Source: an uncultured Eubacteriales bacterium (GTDB lineage Bacteria; Bacillota; Clostridia; Lachnospirales; Lachnospiraceae). Taken from it: 64,000 bases of DNA. The stretch spans positions 46,290 to 110,289 of the forward strand of contig CASDVE010000008.1 of assembly GCA_949284175.1 (NCBI GenBank), given 5' to 3'. The notes beneath the pieces were generated by a model, which had not been told where the DNA came from, did no database searches, and was given only the letters and a program-made list of their open reading frames with translations. Shown one piece after another: positions 16,644 to 25,536 of this stretch. How positions within the stretch are numbered: position 1 is the stretch's first letter; the number at the start of each line of letters is the position of its first letter. The position numbers and the translations under genes are program-made.

Positions 16644-16979
16644 TAGAGATATTTTATAATAAAAAAGTAGAAAAAAAAGAGTTATCTTGGATTGGGTGTT
16701 AGTATGGAAACAATGATAACTACAATTATAATGCTAATTATGGAAATTAAATGATTAAAAATATAAAAAATAGATCATAAAAAGAATATCATGCTTAGAA
16801 AAATCTTAAGAAAAAATTTTGACAATCATTGTAAAGATGCAAAATGGACAATTAATTGATGAAAGTAATTACCTTCCTCTTAACAGATCCATTCTTTCAA
16901 AACACCTTTACTACGATTGACATTATTTTAGAAATCAAGTCAACGGCTGAATAAACTTTATTATTCTATACATTGAATG
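16644..16979. other. Gene-free AT-rich gap
   Basis: No ORF, hairpin terminator or RNA gene is supported here. A 15-codon hydrophobic ORF on the plus strand at about 16709 lacks a convincing ribosome binding site. No terminator was seen for the aldolase gene. Confidence 0.4.
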
Positions 16980-17654
16980 TTATTTCATTTCATTTGGATG
17001 CTTATTTACATTTTTTCCATAGTTTTGGAACTTGTTTTTCATGACTTCCATTTCATCGTGATCTAAGATAATTGGATTTCCTATACTTTTTGCAATACAG
17101 TATATTTTAGAACAATACTCTACTTCCTCAATGATGTTAAATGCCTTATCTAAATTGCTATCTCCACCTAATATTCCGTGGTTTGCTAGAATAACTGCCT
17201 TTCTATCACGCATTGCCTCATACGCATTTTTTGCTAATTGTTCTGTTCCAAAGGTAGCATACTCTGCAACTCTTACATCCTCGCCAGCAACAGCAACCAT
17301 ATAATGAGTTGGTTTTAATGTCTCATGTAAGCAACTTAAAACGGTTCCATAAACGGTATGTGCATGGATAATGGCTTGCATATCATCTCTTTCTTTATAA
17401 AAGATACTATGCATGATCCATTCACTGGATGGTTTTTGTCCAGATTTTGCTTCGATAACATTGCCTTCTAAATCAATCACGACTAAGTCATCTTCTGTCA
17501 TTTCATAAAAATCAAATCCTGATGGTGTAATAAGAATTTTTTTATCCTCAGAATCATAAATGCTAATATTTCCACCTGTACCACTGGTTAAATCATAGTC
17601 TACAAGTTTTCTTCCATATTTTATTATTTCTTTCTTTTGGGCTTCTGTAAACAT
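16980..17654 (-). CDS. Class II (zinc) aldolase, fuculose-phosphate/Ald2 type
   Basis: A 224-residue class II aldolase/adducin-family enzyme. The catalytic Glu (PSSEWIMH, near residue 78) and zinc ligands HAHTVYG (near 97-99) and ANHG (near 160) are present, as is the TGGNIS glycine motif near residue 26. Family members split fuculose-1-phosphate or 5-deoxyribulose-1-phosphate into DHAP and an aldehyde. As the last gene of an operon with an MtnA-type isomerase and a nucleoside phosphorylase, it most likely produces DHAP plus acetaldehyde or 2-methylthioacetaldehyde (inference). The start overlaps nothing and has GAGGTATAAA ahead. Confidence 0.9.
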   Translation of the reverse strand: MFTEAQKKEIIKYGRKLVDYDLTSGTGGNISIYDSEDKKILITPSGFDFYEMTEDDLVVIDLEGNVIEAKSGQKPSSEWIMHSIFYKERDDMQAIIHAHTVYGTVLSCLHETLKPTHYMVAVAGEDVRVAEYATFGTEQLAKNAYEAMRDRKAVILANHGILGGDSNLDKAFNIIEEVEYCSKIYCIAKSIGNPIILDHDEMEVMKNKFQNYGKNVNKHPNEMK

Positions 17655-17663
17655 TTTATACCT

Positions 17664-18734
17664 CTATTCTACATCGATCCACTTTGAGTCATTGATTGCA
17701 CTTTTATAAACAGCATTGCAAATGCGTACTATATTAGCACCTTCCTCAAAGGTTGGATACTTGTTCTTTGATACATCTTCACTATAAAAATCAGCAATCA
17801 ATCTTTGAAGAGAATCATTGAATCCATTGCCAAAACCATCTTTTATTACATTGGTTTGTGAAGAAACTTCATTATAGTATACTTCATTATTATTTTGTGA
17901 GTTCCATCCCGCTGTCATTTTCGTTCCAGTAATTTCATATGCAAGATAATTGGAATATCCTTGGGATATTTCTGATAACACCACAGAACCAATTGCTCCA
18001 TTGCTCAGTTTCAAATTGATTAATGCCACATCTTCTGAATCCACGTGTACAACAGATTTTTCTTCCTCTGGAAACTCTTCTGTTGAGTGCATCATCCCAT
18101 CCTCTAAAATTCTAGTTGGATTAAAATTTCCAAATAAAGCAGATACTTGAACAATTTTTAACCCTGTCACATATTGAATAATATCAAACCAATGCGTTCC
18201 AATCTCTGTTACTGCACGCATCTTACCTGAAAGTTCTGGTATGTATCTCCAATTGTATGGAGTTGGTAACAAATGAAATTGTTGAAGATATCTACCATGA
18301 ACTAAATGTACAGAGCCAAAGGAAGGATTTTGTACAAGTTCTTTTACCTTTGATGACATATTATGGTATCTGACATTTAAATTAATGGCACACTTTAAAT
18401 GTTTTGATTTTGCCAAACTCTCTAATTCACTTGCTTCTTCATTAGAAAAGCATAATGGCTTTTCACAAATCACATTTTTACCTGCTTCTAATAATCTTTT
18501 TACTATTTCATAATGGGTATCTGGTGGTGTACATATATGAACGCTTGTAACGGCTTCTTCAAACAAAATGTCCTCTGTTGTTCCATAATGTTCTACTCCC
18601 CACCTTTTTGCAAATTCCTTCGCAACTGTTTCTGATCGATCCACGATCGCATAAACTTTTATTCCACAATTTCTCAACGCCTCTGCATGTGAATGAGAGA
18701 TAAATCCAGCTCCCAAGATTCCTACTCTTTCCAT
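17664..18734 (-). CDS. Gfo/Idh/MocA-family NAD(P)-dependent oxidoreductase
   Basis: A 356-residue dehydrogenase. It has an N-terminal Rossmann fold with GAGFISHSH at residues 7-15, CEKPL near residue 92, and a C-terminal catalytic alpha/beta domain with GTHWFDIIQY near residue 170. These enzymes oxidise or epimerise sugars, inositols or sugar acids. The start at ATG 18734 follows GGAGGTACTTT; the frame extending to 18770 has no site. It sits between the MtnA-type isomerase and the aldolase, 9 bp from the latter. Its substrate is unknown and it is not a standard member of the DHAP shunt, so it may widen the pathway to oxidised sugars. Confidence 0.9.
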   Translation of the reverse strand: MERVGILGAGFISHSHAEALRNCGIKVYAIVDRSETVAKEFAKRWGVEHYGTTEDILFEEAVTSVHICTPPDTHYEIVKRLLEAGKNVICEKPLCFSNEEASELESLAKSKHLKCAINLNVRYHNMSSKVKELVQNPSFGSVHLVHGRYLQQFHLLPTPYNWRYIPELSGKMRAVTEIGTHWFDIIQYVTGLKIVQVSALFGNFNPTRILEDGMMHSTEEFPEEEKSVVHVDSEDVALINLKLSNGAIGSVVLSEISQGYSNYLAYEITGTKMTAGWNSQNNNEVYYNEVSSQTNVIKDGFGNGFNDSLQRLIADFYSEDVSKNKYPTFEEGANIVRICNAVYKSAINDSKWIDVE

Positions 18735-18785
18735 AAAGTACCTCCAATCCATCGAATATTGTCGTTTCATTAATAAGCGGATTAA

Positions 18786-18850
18786 ATGCTAGGATTATTT
18801 GAAATTTTTCAAAAGAATATTTAATATCAATTTTTTCAAAATCCTAGCAT
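18786..18850. repeat. Intra-operon inverted repeat upstream of the oxidoreductase gene
   Basis: An 11-bp perfect inverted repeat ATGCTAGGATT / AATCCTAGCAT encloses a smaller dyad TTTGAAATTTTTCAAA. It occupies the 224-bp gap between the isomerase and oxidoreductase genes. There is no T run, so it may be an mRNA-processing or stability element. Confidence 0.55.
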
Positions 18851-18958
18851 CCAATCTCTATCGCTGTAACACATCTAATATTTTAAAATAGTCCTAAACC
18901 GCAGGTTCTATTTTTTTATGAGAAATTCTTATGATTCTAAAACATATATTATAATGTT

Positions 18959-20002
18959 TTATTTGTTTTCAAATAATTGTTTTAATCCTTCTTTAAATGG
19001 TGCTCTTACGATTCCTTTTTCTGTCACAATCGCTGTAATCAGTTCTGATGGTGTAACATCAAAGGCAGGATTATATGTTTTCACTCCTTTTGGAGCTACA
19101 TAATCACCATTGATAATAGTAATTTCTTCCCCATCTCTTTCTTCAATTGGAATATCCGCTCCAGTTGCAATTGCCATATCAATGGTTGGTGTTGGAGCTG
19201 CAATATAAACAGGAATATTAAAATAGTTTGCTAAAATTGCAACGCCTAATGTTCCAATCTTATTTGCAGTATCTCCATTGCTAGCAATGCGATCGCATCC
19301 TACAATAACAGCATTAATTTTTCCTTCTTTCATGACTTCTGCTGCCATATTATCGGTAATTAAAGTAACATCAACCCCTGCATTAAATAATTCAAATGCA
19401 GTTAATCTTGCACCTTGCTGTCTAGGTCTTGTTTCATCCGCATAGACTTTTAATGTCATTCCTTTTTCTTTTGCAAGATAAAATGGGGATAATGCTGTTC
19501 CATATTCTGATGTAGCTAATGCTCCTGCATTACAGTGTGTAAGAACGGTATCATTATCGTTTAATAAAGATAATAAATTTTCTCCGATAGCTTTGTTAAT
19601 AGCAATATCAGAATTATGGATGTCAATGGCTGCTTCTTCTAATTGTTTTTTCAATTCTTCTACTGAATCTCCCATATAGCTTGCAACAACTTTTTCCATT
19701 TCATGAATCGCCCAGCTTAAATTAACAGCAGTAGGACGAGCAGTTTCCAAATACTCACATTGTTTTAATAACTCTGTTTTAAATTCTTCTACTGTATCAA
19801 TTGCAATATTGTTAGCCGCAATTGCTACACCATAAGCAGCTGTAACTCCAATGGCTGGTGCTCCTCTTACGATCATATCTTTGATGCTATCAAAAACACC
19901 TTGTAATGTGTTTAAAGTTACAAATTCCACTTCAGTAGGAAGTTTTGTCTGATCAATCAAAATTAATTCTTTATTTTTCCATTCTAATGTTTTGCAATTC
20001 AT
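18959..20002 (-). CDS. mtnA: MtnA-type 5-methylthioribose/5-deoxyribose-1-phosphate isomerase
   Basis: A 347-residue aldose-ketose isomerase of the MtnA/eIF2B-like family. Family motifs are [10 protein letters not shown] (near residue 43), the catalytic Cys in THCNAGAL (near 157) and the catalytic Asp in [10 protein letters not shown] (near 237). It converts 5-methylthioribose-1-phosphate, or 5-deoxyribose-1-phosphate in the DrdI branch, to the ribulose form. With the upstream phosphorylase and downstream class II aldolase it fits a DHAP shunt rather than the methionine salvage pathway, whose mtnB, mtnC and mtnD genes are absent. Its AAGGAG site is good. Confidence 0.92.
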   Translation of the reverse strand: MNCKTLEWKNKELILIDQTKLPTEVEFVTLNTLQGVFDSIKDMIVRGAPAIGVTAAYGVAIAANNIAIDTVEEFKTELLKQCEYLETARPTAVNLSWAIHEMEKVVASYMGDSVEELKKQLEEAAIDIHNSDIAINKAIGENLLSLLNDNDTVLTHCNAGALATSEYGTALSPFYLAKEKGMTLKVYADETRPRQQGARLTAFELFNAGVDVTLITDNMAAEVMKEGKINAVIVGCDRIASNGDTANKIGTLGVAILANYFNIPVYIAAPTPTIDMAIATGADIPIEERDGEEITIINGDYVAPKGVKTYNPAFDVTPSELITAIVTEKGIVRAPFKEGLKQLFENK

Positions 20003-20016
20003 TGTATAACTCCTTC

Positions 20017-20520
20017 TTACTTATAAACTAATTCACCTGTTACTTTTTCAATATCTTCTGCGTGTTCAGGGAACTTCTTGATCATCTCTTCTCTTGAACC
20101 GAAAATAAAATCATTATCCATATAAGAAGGTGACATAGTTGTTCCCATTAAAGTAAATCCCATTTTCCCACCAGGAATGATTCTAGCACCTTGCCAAACA
20201 TTTTTCTTTACTAACACTTGAGGGGTTTCTCCGTTTAATAAATCAACACCTAATTTATGGATAGATTTTTCTCCTGTTGCATCATCGATCTGAATAATTT
20301 CTACTGGATCTCCGTAATAAAAATGCCACATTTCATCTGCGGATAATTTATGTAAATGTGAAAAAGAGTTTTCTGTTAAGAAATAATAAATTGCGGATCC
20401 AACTTTACGATTTTCATAAGTTTCTTCGCTCTGATAAGTTTCAGCAACTAATCCCCCTTCTTCGCTAAGTGGAACTAAGTTTAATGTTTTAATAATATCT
20501 TCCATTGTTAACTGTGTCAT
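20017..20520 (-). CDS. Cupin_5 (DUF985) protein
   Basis: A 167-residue single-domain cupin of the DUF985 family. Characteristic motifs are [10 protein letters not shown] near residue 41, [11 protein letters not shown] near 62, and [13 protein letters not shown] near 121, where the family reads VAPGFEF-like. The fold suits small sugars or sugar phosphates, but no activity is established for this family that I can cite. It lies 14 bp upstream of mtnA and immediately after the MFS gene, so a role in handling the same sugar phosphate (isomerase or epimerase) is a reasonable inference. Confidence 0.88.
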   Translation of the reverse strand: MTQLTMEDIIKTLNLVPLSEEGGLVAETYQSEETYENRKVGSAIYYFLTENSFSHLHKLSADEMWHFYYGDPVEIIQIDDATGEKSIHKLGVDLLNGETPQVLVKKNVWQGARIIPGGKMGFTLMGTTMSPSYMDNDFIFGSREEMIKKFPEHAEDIEKVTGELVYK

Positions 20521-21888
20521 TTATTTTTCCTCCTTTTTATATGAAATTAGATAAATTACAATACCAATCAATGTCATCAACGCTAAAAATAAGAAAATAT
20601 TTGTATATGGTGTCATTTCTTTTTTATCTAATGAGATAATCGTTGTTTGTATAAATTTTGAGTTCAATAAAAATGCTGTTATGGAAATTCCTAACGCATT
20701 TGCAACTCGAACGATAAAGTTAAAAATTCCAATTCCTGTTCCCACTTCTTCTTCATGTAAAGTGGTAATCGCTCTTGTCAATAATGGTGCAAACGATAAA
20801 GCATATCCACCTGTAATAATCGTCAATACAATAATAACATAATTAACTCCAATATAAGATAAACACCCACCTAATATAAATCCTACAATAATAAGGATAG
20901 CACCCAATGTTAAGGTTCTCTTCATTCCAACTTTATTAATGATAGAACCTGAAAAGATAGCAATAATACCAGATACTGTATATGGCACAATATAAATAAG
21001 AGATACTTTTTCTAATGAATAATTAAATAGTGCCTGTAATAAAAATGGTGTAATAAATACTAGTGCCACCTGAGATAAATAATAGAAAAATGTTGCACAT
21101 AGTGTAATTACATAATCTTTATTTCCAAAAAATGTACTTGATACAATTGGATGTTTTGCTTTCCTTATATAAAGGCTAAAAATAAAAATAAGAACAACGG
21201 TTGTAACTAATAATATAATGCTTGGATTTGATATTAAGAAGTTTACATTGATAGAAAAGATCGCTAATATCAAAAATCCAATATAATCCACATTGCTTTT
21301 TTGTTTTGGATTATCCGGTAAACATTTTAAAATAACTGGAAATGCCAATAACGCAATAAATGGAATATAAAAAATACATTGCCATCCTAAGAACGTGGAC
21401 ATGAAACCACCTGTTAATGTTCCAATTACTGTGGAAAGTGTAAAACTGGCTGTTGAAAGCCCCATCCATATTACCTGTTCATTTTCTGGTAAATACCGAG
21501 CAATCAACACCAAGTATAAGGCAGATGTGGAAATACCACCAACTGCTTGAATAAAACGTGCGATTACCACCACATAATAAGAACTTTGGAATAATAATCC
21601 AATGACAGATGGTACGCAAAATAATATAAGTCCCAGTATCAATAATCTCTTTTCACTAAAGAAATCGGTAAAACTTGAAAATGCGAAAAATCCAATGGCG
21701 ATACCAATTCCACCTAAGGATGCAACCCAACTTGCAACATCTGTGGAAATACTAAACTTTTCCACTAGAATTGGTGTAATTAAATTAAACGCATTATCAA
21801 TTAATTGAGTTAAAATCGTTAATAACAGAACAACTAAAATCGCTATTCTTACTTTCTTTAATTCTTTGCCTTCTAAAACTGCTTCCAT
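20521..21888 (-). CDS. MFS transporter, DHA2-like (about 14 TM)
   Basis: A 455-residue transporter with about 14 hydrophobic segments and the family A-type loop SSFTDFFSEKRLL. The layout resembles the 14-helix DHA2 group, usually exporters, although in this operon it could import or export a nucleoside or a deoxy-sugar. The ATG at 21888 is chosen for its GGAGAGAAGGG site, 13 bp after the phosphorylase stop. Its stop directly abuts the cupin ATG, so translation is probably coupled. Confidence 0.85.
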   Translation of the reverse strand: MEAVLEGKELKKVRIAILVVLLLTILTQLIDNAFNLITPILVEKFSISTDVASWVASLGGIGIAIGFFAFSSFTDFFSEKRLLILGLILFCVPSVIGLLFQSSYYVVVIARFIQAVGGISTSALYLVLIARYLPENEQVIWMGLSTASFTLSTVIGTLTGGFMSTFLGWQCIFYIPFIALLAFPVILKCLPDNPKQKSNVDYIGFLILAIFSINVNFLISNPSIILLVTTVVLIFIFSLYIRKAKHPIVSSTFFGNKDYVITLCATFFYYLSQVALVFITPFLLQALFNYSLEKVSLIYIVPYTVSGIIAIFSGSIINKVGMKRTLTLGAILIIVGFILGGCLSYIGVNYVIIVLTIITGGYALSFAPLLTRAITTLHEEEVGTGIGIFNFIVRVANALGISITAFLLNSKFIQTTIISLDKKEMTPYTNIFLFLALMTLIGIVIYLISYKKEEK

Positions 21889-21901
21889 TTTCCCTTCTCT
21901 C

Positions 21902-22699
21902 CTACAATTGCCCAAATAATCCTTCTATCACTTTTGCAAACTTATCCTGTGCTAAACCAGTAACTCTTTCTAGCTCTTCATCACTGACGTTAGAACCTAA
22001 AATTCCAGTGGCATAATTAGATACACAAGAAATCGCTAATGTTTGTAACCCACAATAAGCACTCATAATCACTTCTGGAACTGTGGACATTCCAACAATA
22101 TCTCCACCTAGCATTCGAAATGCTCTAATTTCAGCAGCAGTTTCAAAACTTGGCCCTGTTGTAAATACATAGTTTCCTTTATGTAAAAAATCGCTATTTT
22201 GTTCTAAAACCTTTTGAATCAGATCTTTTGAATATGCGTTTGACATATCCACAAATCTTGGTCCAAAGGAATCATCATTTTTTCCCCGTAATGGATTTAG
22301 TCCAGATAAATTAATATGATCTTCAATCACAACCAAATCCCCTGGTTTGATCTCCTCTTTCATAGAACCAGAAGCATTTGTTAAAATAATTGTTTCAATC
22401 CCCAACAGTTTTAAAACTTTTATATACTCTGTGATTTCCTGAATTTCATATCCTTCATAATAGTGAAATCTTCCATTCATACAAACAATTGATTTTCCAA
22501 AAAGTTTTCCAATGACCATTTCTCCCTTATGAGTCGGTGCAGTTGACTGTAAAAAACCTGGAATTTCTGAATAAGATATGGTTTTCGTTTCTTCCATTTT
22601 TTTTACGATTCCAGAAAGTCCACTACCAACAACAAGTGCAATCTTAGTTTCTGGCAATATTTTGTCTTTCAGAAACTCTACGCTACTAATAACATCCAT
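21902..22699 (-). CDS. Purine nucleoside phosphorylase (PNP-I / MTAP superfamily)
   Basis: A 265-residue trimeric-type nucleoside phosphorylase. Motifs are the GSGL phosphate loop (residues 26-29), NGRFHYYEGY near 75, LTNASGSM near 110, and GPSFETAAEIRAFR near 190 with the base-binding Glu. Asn in SNYATG (near 227) is the 6-oxopurine-type residue, where MTA phosphorylases have Asp, so 5'-modified inosine or guanosine may be preferred over adenosine forms. It yields a ribose-1-phosphate derivative directly, which the operon's isomerase can use without a kinase. First gene of the operon, strong AAGGAGG site. Confidence 0.9.
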   Translation of the reverse strand: MDVISSVEFLKDKILPETKIALVVGSGLSGIVKKMEETKTISYSEIPGFLQSTAPTHKGEMVIGKLFGKSIVCMNGRFHYYEGYEIQEITEYIKVLKLLGIETIILTNASGSMKEEIKPGDLVVIEDHINLSGLNPLRGKNDDSFGPRFVDMSNAYSKDLIQKVLEQNSDFLHKGNYVFTTGPSFETAAEIRAFRMLGGDIVGMSTVPEVIMSAYCGLQTLAISCVSNYATGILGSNVSDEELERVTGLAQDKFAKVIEGLFGQL

Positions 22700-22867
22700 T
22701 TTTCCTCCTTATATGATAAACAACATTTTCTAAAAAATTTTGTTATCATATTTTCCTTTCTAATGTTCTGTCAAAACCATTTGTTTAGGCAAATTCACAA
22801 TCATTTTATTGATAAAATTGCCCTTCTAATCAGCATAATTCATATATTGTAAACGTCTACAAACCAC

Positions 22868-22896
22868 ATTGTACAACATTTTCCCATAAAAATCAA
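22868..22896 (-). promoter_or_regulatory. Promoter of the nucleoside/DHAP-shunt operon
   Basis: TTGATT (22891-22896), a 17-bp spacer and TACAAT (22868-22873) on the minus strand, giving a leader of about 160 nt. Confidence 0.75.
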
Positions 22897-22902
22897 CAAT
22901 AA

Positions 22903-22930
22903 TTTATTGTTTTTTATTGTTTTATGTTGT
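22903..22930. promoter_or_regulatory. Candidate DeoR operator: ~10-bp tandem repeats
   Basis: TTTATTGT at 22903 and 22913, then TTTATGTTGT at 22921, give tandem repeats roughly one helical turn apart. They lie directly upstream of the operon -35 and between the divergent promoters, as expected for a DeoR-family regulator. Confidence 0.55.
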
Positions 22931-23010
22931 TTTTTGTGTGTTTCATATTTAATGCTTGGTATTTTTCATAAAAATTGTGGTATTTTGATGTTTTCCACTC
23001 TATAAATACC

Positions 23011-23038
23011 TTTACATTTTTTTTTGATATGATATAAT
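23011..23038 (+). promoter_or_regulatory. Promoter of the deoR-family gene
   Basis: TTTACA (23011-23016), a 16-bp T-rich spacer and TATAAT (23033-23038), about 42 bp before the ATG. Confidence 0.65.
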
Positions 23039-23080
23039 CTTTTGTAAACTTTATGTTGAATTATATAAGGAGAAAACTCT

Positions 23081-23845
23081 ATGCTTGCAGAAGAAAGAAA
23101 AGAAATAATATTAAAGCAACTTTACGAAGAAGGTAAAGTTTTAGTTCAAGACTTAAGTGCCTCAATTCATGTTTCCACAGAAACCATTCGAAGAGATTTA
23201 AAAGAGTTAGAAAATGAAAGTCTTTTAAAAAGAGTACATGGTGGAGCTGTTTTAACGAAAAAAATTAATGGCGAATTATCTGTTAATATTAGAAAAAATA
23301 TCTTTCTTGATTCCAAAAAAATAATTGCTTCTAAGGCAATAAAGTATATTGCAGATGGCTCAACGATTTTTTTAGATAGTAGTACTACCTCCATTGAAAT
23401 TGCAGAAGAACTATTTCGATTCAATCACTTAAAAGTAATTACAAACTCTCTTCTCATTGCAGAAATTTTATCTAAAAATGTAAATATTCACCTTATATTA
23501 ATAGGCGGAAACTTTAATGCCAAAAATTTCTCATTTATTGGATACACAGCTCAAGAACATTTAAATCGCTACTTAGCTGATATCTGTTTTATCTCCTCTA
23601 CTGGTGTCAATGAAATGGGATTATTAGTTGATTCTAGCGAGGATGAAGCTATGATTCGAAGACTTATGATGGAACACAGCGATAATAAATATTATGTATT
23701 AGATGATACAAAATTCTATCGCTCTTCCACTTATATTATTGGCAACTTAAATGAATTTACGGGAATATTAAGCAATAAAAAACTCCCAAAAGAACTCACC
23801 GATTCTATTAAACCAGATTCATCCATTATTTTAGACGATAACTAA
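23081..23845 (+). CDS. DeoR/GlpR-family transcriptional repressor
   Basis: A 254-residue regulator. The N-terminal DeoR HTH is seen in VQDLSASIHVSTETIRRDLKEL, with the family tail LLKRVHGGAV, followed by a phosphosugar-sensing domain containing FLDSSTTSIE and VITNSLLIAE. It is divergent from the nucleoside/DHAP-shunt operon with tandem operator-like repeats between, so it very likely represses that operon until a sugar phosphate intermediate accumulates (inference). A strong terminator follows. Confidence 0.92.
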   Translation: MLAEERKEIILKQLYEEGKVLVQDLSASIHVSTETIRRDLKELENESLLKRVHGGAVLTKKINGELSVNIRKNIFLDSKKIIASKAIKYIADGSTIFLDSSTTSIEIAEELFRFNHLKVITNSLLIAEILSKNVNIHLILIGGNFNAKNFSFIGYTAQEHLNRYLADICFISSTGVNEMGLLVDSSEDEAMIRRLMMEHSDNKYYVLDDTKFYRSSTYIIGNLNEFTGILSNKKLPKELTDSIKPDSSIILDDN

Positions 23846-23870
23846 ATCTAATGTATTTTTCCAGTATAAA

Positions 23871-23937
23871 AAGGCTGTGGGAACGCAGTAGCAATAAATT
23901 AAAACTTATTACTACCGCTCTCCCACAGCCCCTTTTC
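23871..23937. terminator. Bidirectional terminator after deoR
   Basis: Stem GGCTGTGGGA / TCCCACAGCC (23873-23882 with 23921-23930) with a further inner pairing GTAG.AATAA / TTATTACTAC, followed by CCTTTTC on plus and T-rich sequence on minus. It separates deoR from the convergent larA-like gene. Confidence 0.85.
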
Positions 23938-23994
23938 ATTTAGACCAAGGCAACGAGTCAGAACTCTTCCTTGCATCGGCTGATTTTTCTTTAC

Positions 23995-25488
23995 TTAACA
24001 ACACCCACATCCATGATTGATATGTCCATAAGCGTCCATACAATCATCTGCTGGATTCTTCATACAAAGGTGAACAGATGCCTTTTTAAAGGTCATAGGC
24101 AAAGCCAAAATATTTGGATTTTGTCCCACAAATTTCTTCTTAGCATCTTCTAGTGCCTCTTCAAATGTTTCTCTCGTTTTTAGTCCCATGCCCCTTGCAT
24201 ATCCTGGTTCTTCTGCACCTACGATATAAATAGCACTTGTATTCATTTCCGCAATATGTCCACATGACATCATGGAAAAGCCATGGAATGGATGGAAAGC
24301 ATTGGTAAAACGATATTTACGAATGTAGTCTTCATTGGTTGCAAAATATTCTCCTAAACGATTCATATCTGGCAATGTATTCATATGATCGTGCTGGAAC
24401 AACTCATATAACTCTCTTAAATATGGCCATAATTCATCATGGAAATATCCATTGCAAATGGAGGAGCAAATAATGACGCAACGATCGCTCATAATTCTTT
24501 TAAAACGCAATACTTGTGCACTCAACGCCTGCATCATCATAATCGGATTCGTTCCCATTCCATCTCCATAGTGGAACTTCTGAGGCATCCCAAAGACTAA
24601 GACATCATATTTTTTCTCCGCCCAATGGACATAGGTTCTTTTATCTGCCACTTTCCAACTCATTGGCATCATTTCTTTTGCGTATCCAGAAAAAATAGCA
24701 ATCTGTCTGGAATTGGTATCAAGAACCGCATCACAACAAAAGAATGGATGTCCCATTTTTTCTTCGATGTGCATACTAATTTCATCAAATTTATTTCTCA
24801 TCAAACTACCACCATTGACTGGTGTAAAATCTTTTCTGTGCATAACCGATGGCACATGATGACTGGCAATACTCTTCCAGTTTGTAATACCAGTGGCACT
24901 ATGCTTGTACCCGCCTGAATATCCCCCATATGGATTTCCTTGCACATGACCAATTAAGATCGGAATATCACTTTCAAACACATAACGATTGACATAGACC
25001 GGATCGCCTCTATGTGTTACACCAAGATCTACCATATGCTCTTCATCTTCACTGTCATGACTAATAATCTGACCTGTATGCCAAAATTCATGAAAGAGTT
25101 CATCACCAAAAATCGCTTTTGCATCAGACTCCTTGCTACGAGGATGTAATCCATTGGAAATGATAAATAAAATATCTTTCTTTTCCACTCCAGCTTGATA
25201 GAGTTCTTTTAATATATAATGAATGCTGAGTTTTCTATGGCTCGTTGCTTGTTCTCCACCTTTTACACGATCTGGTACAATAATCGTAACCGTACTTCCT
25301 TTATGTGCCAGTTCTGATAAGGTTGGCATTCCGATTGGATTGGCTAAACTCTCTAAATAGGCTTGCTCCAATTGGTCTTCTGGAATATAATCTGGATCCT
25401 TTACTGTTTCTCCAGGAATAAAAATATCTGTATTATCTGGCAACTCTGCTGTCATCGTACCATGTCCGTACTCAAAATCTAACTTCAT
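23995..25488 (-). CDS. larA: LarA-family nickel-pincer 2-hydroxyacid racemase/epimerase
   Basis: A 497-residue LarA homologue (DUF2088 N-domain), a racemase using the nickel-pincer nucleotide to move hydride on 2-hydroxyacids. The covalent lysine motif SGGYK (near residue 193) and the active-site His in SNGLHPR (near 113) are present. The residue ten before the Lys, His in lactate racemase, appears to be Asn, so a substrate other than lactate is possible. The C-terminus ends in an unusual HGCGCC cluster. It is the last gene of the sugar operon, 48 bp after the TIM-like gene. larB, larC and larE, needed for the cofactor, are not in the window. Confidence 0.88.
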   Translation of the reverse strand: MKLDFEYGHGTMTAELPDNTDIFIPGETVKDPDYIPEDQLEQAYLESLANPIGMPTLSELAHKGSTVTIIVPDRVKGGEQATSHRKLSIHYILKELYQAGVEKKDILFIISNGLHPRSKESDAKAIFGDELFHEFWHTGQIISHDSEDEEHMVDLGVTHRGDPVYVNRYVFESDIPILIGHVQGNPYGGYSGGYKHSATGITNWKSIASHHVPSVMHRKDFTPVNGGSLMRNKFDEISMHIEEKMGHPFFCCDAVLDTNSRQIAIFSGYAKEMMPMSWKVADKRTYVHWAEKKYDVLVFGMPQKFHYGDGMGTNPIMMMQALSAQVLRFKRIMSDRCVIICSSICNGYFHDELWPYLRELYELFQHDHMNTLPDMNRLGEYFATNEDYIRKYRFTNAFHPFHGFSMMSCGHIAEMNTSAIYIVGAEEPGYARGMGLKTRETFEEALEDAKKKFVGQNPNILALPMTFKKASVHLCMKNPADDCMDAYGHINHGCGCC

Positions 25489-25536
25489 TTGACCTTCTCC
25501 TTTTACTTTTTCATCATGCTATCTGTTCCGATTTTT

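Noticed and set aside
16709..16755. 15-codon hydrophobic ORF on the plus strand (METMITTIIML...)
   Set aside because: It resembles small membrane toxins in composition only. No clear ribosome site, promoter or antisense RNA was found.
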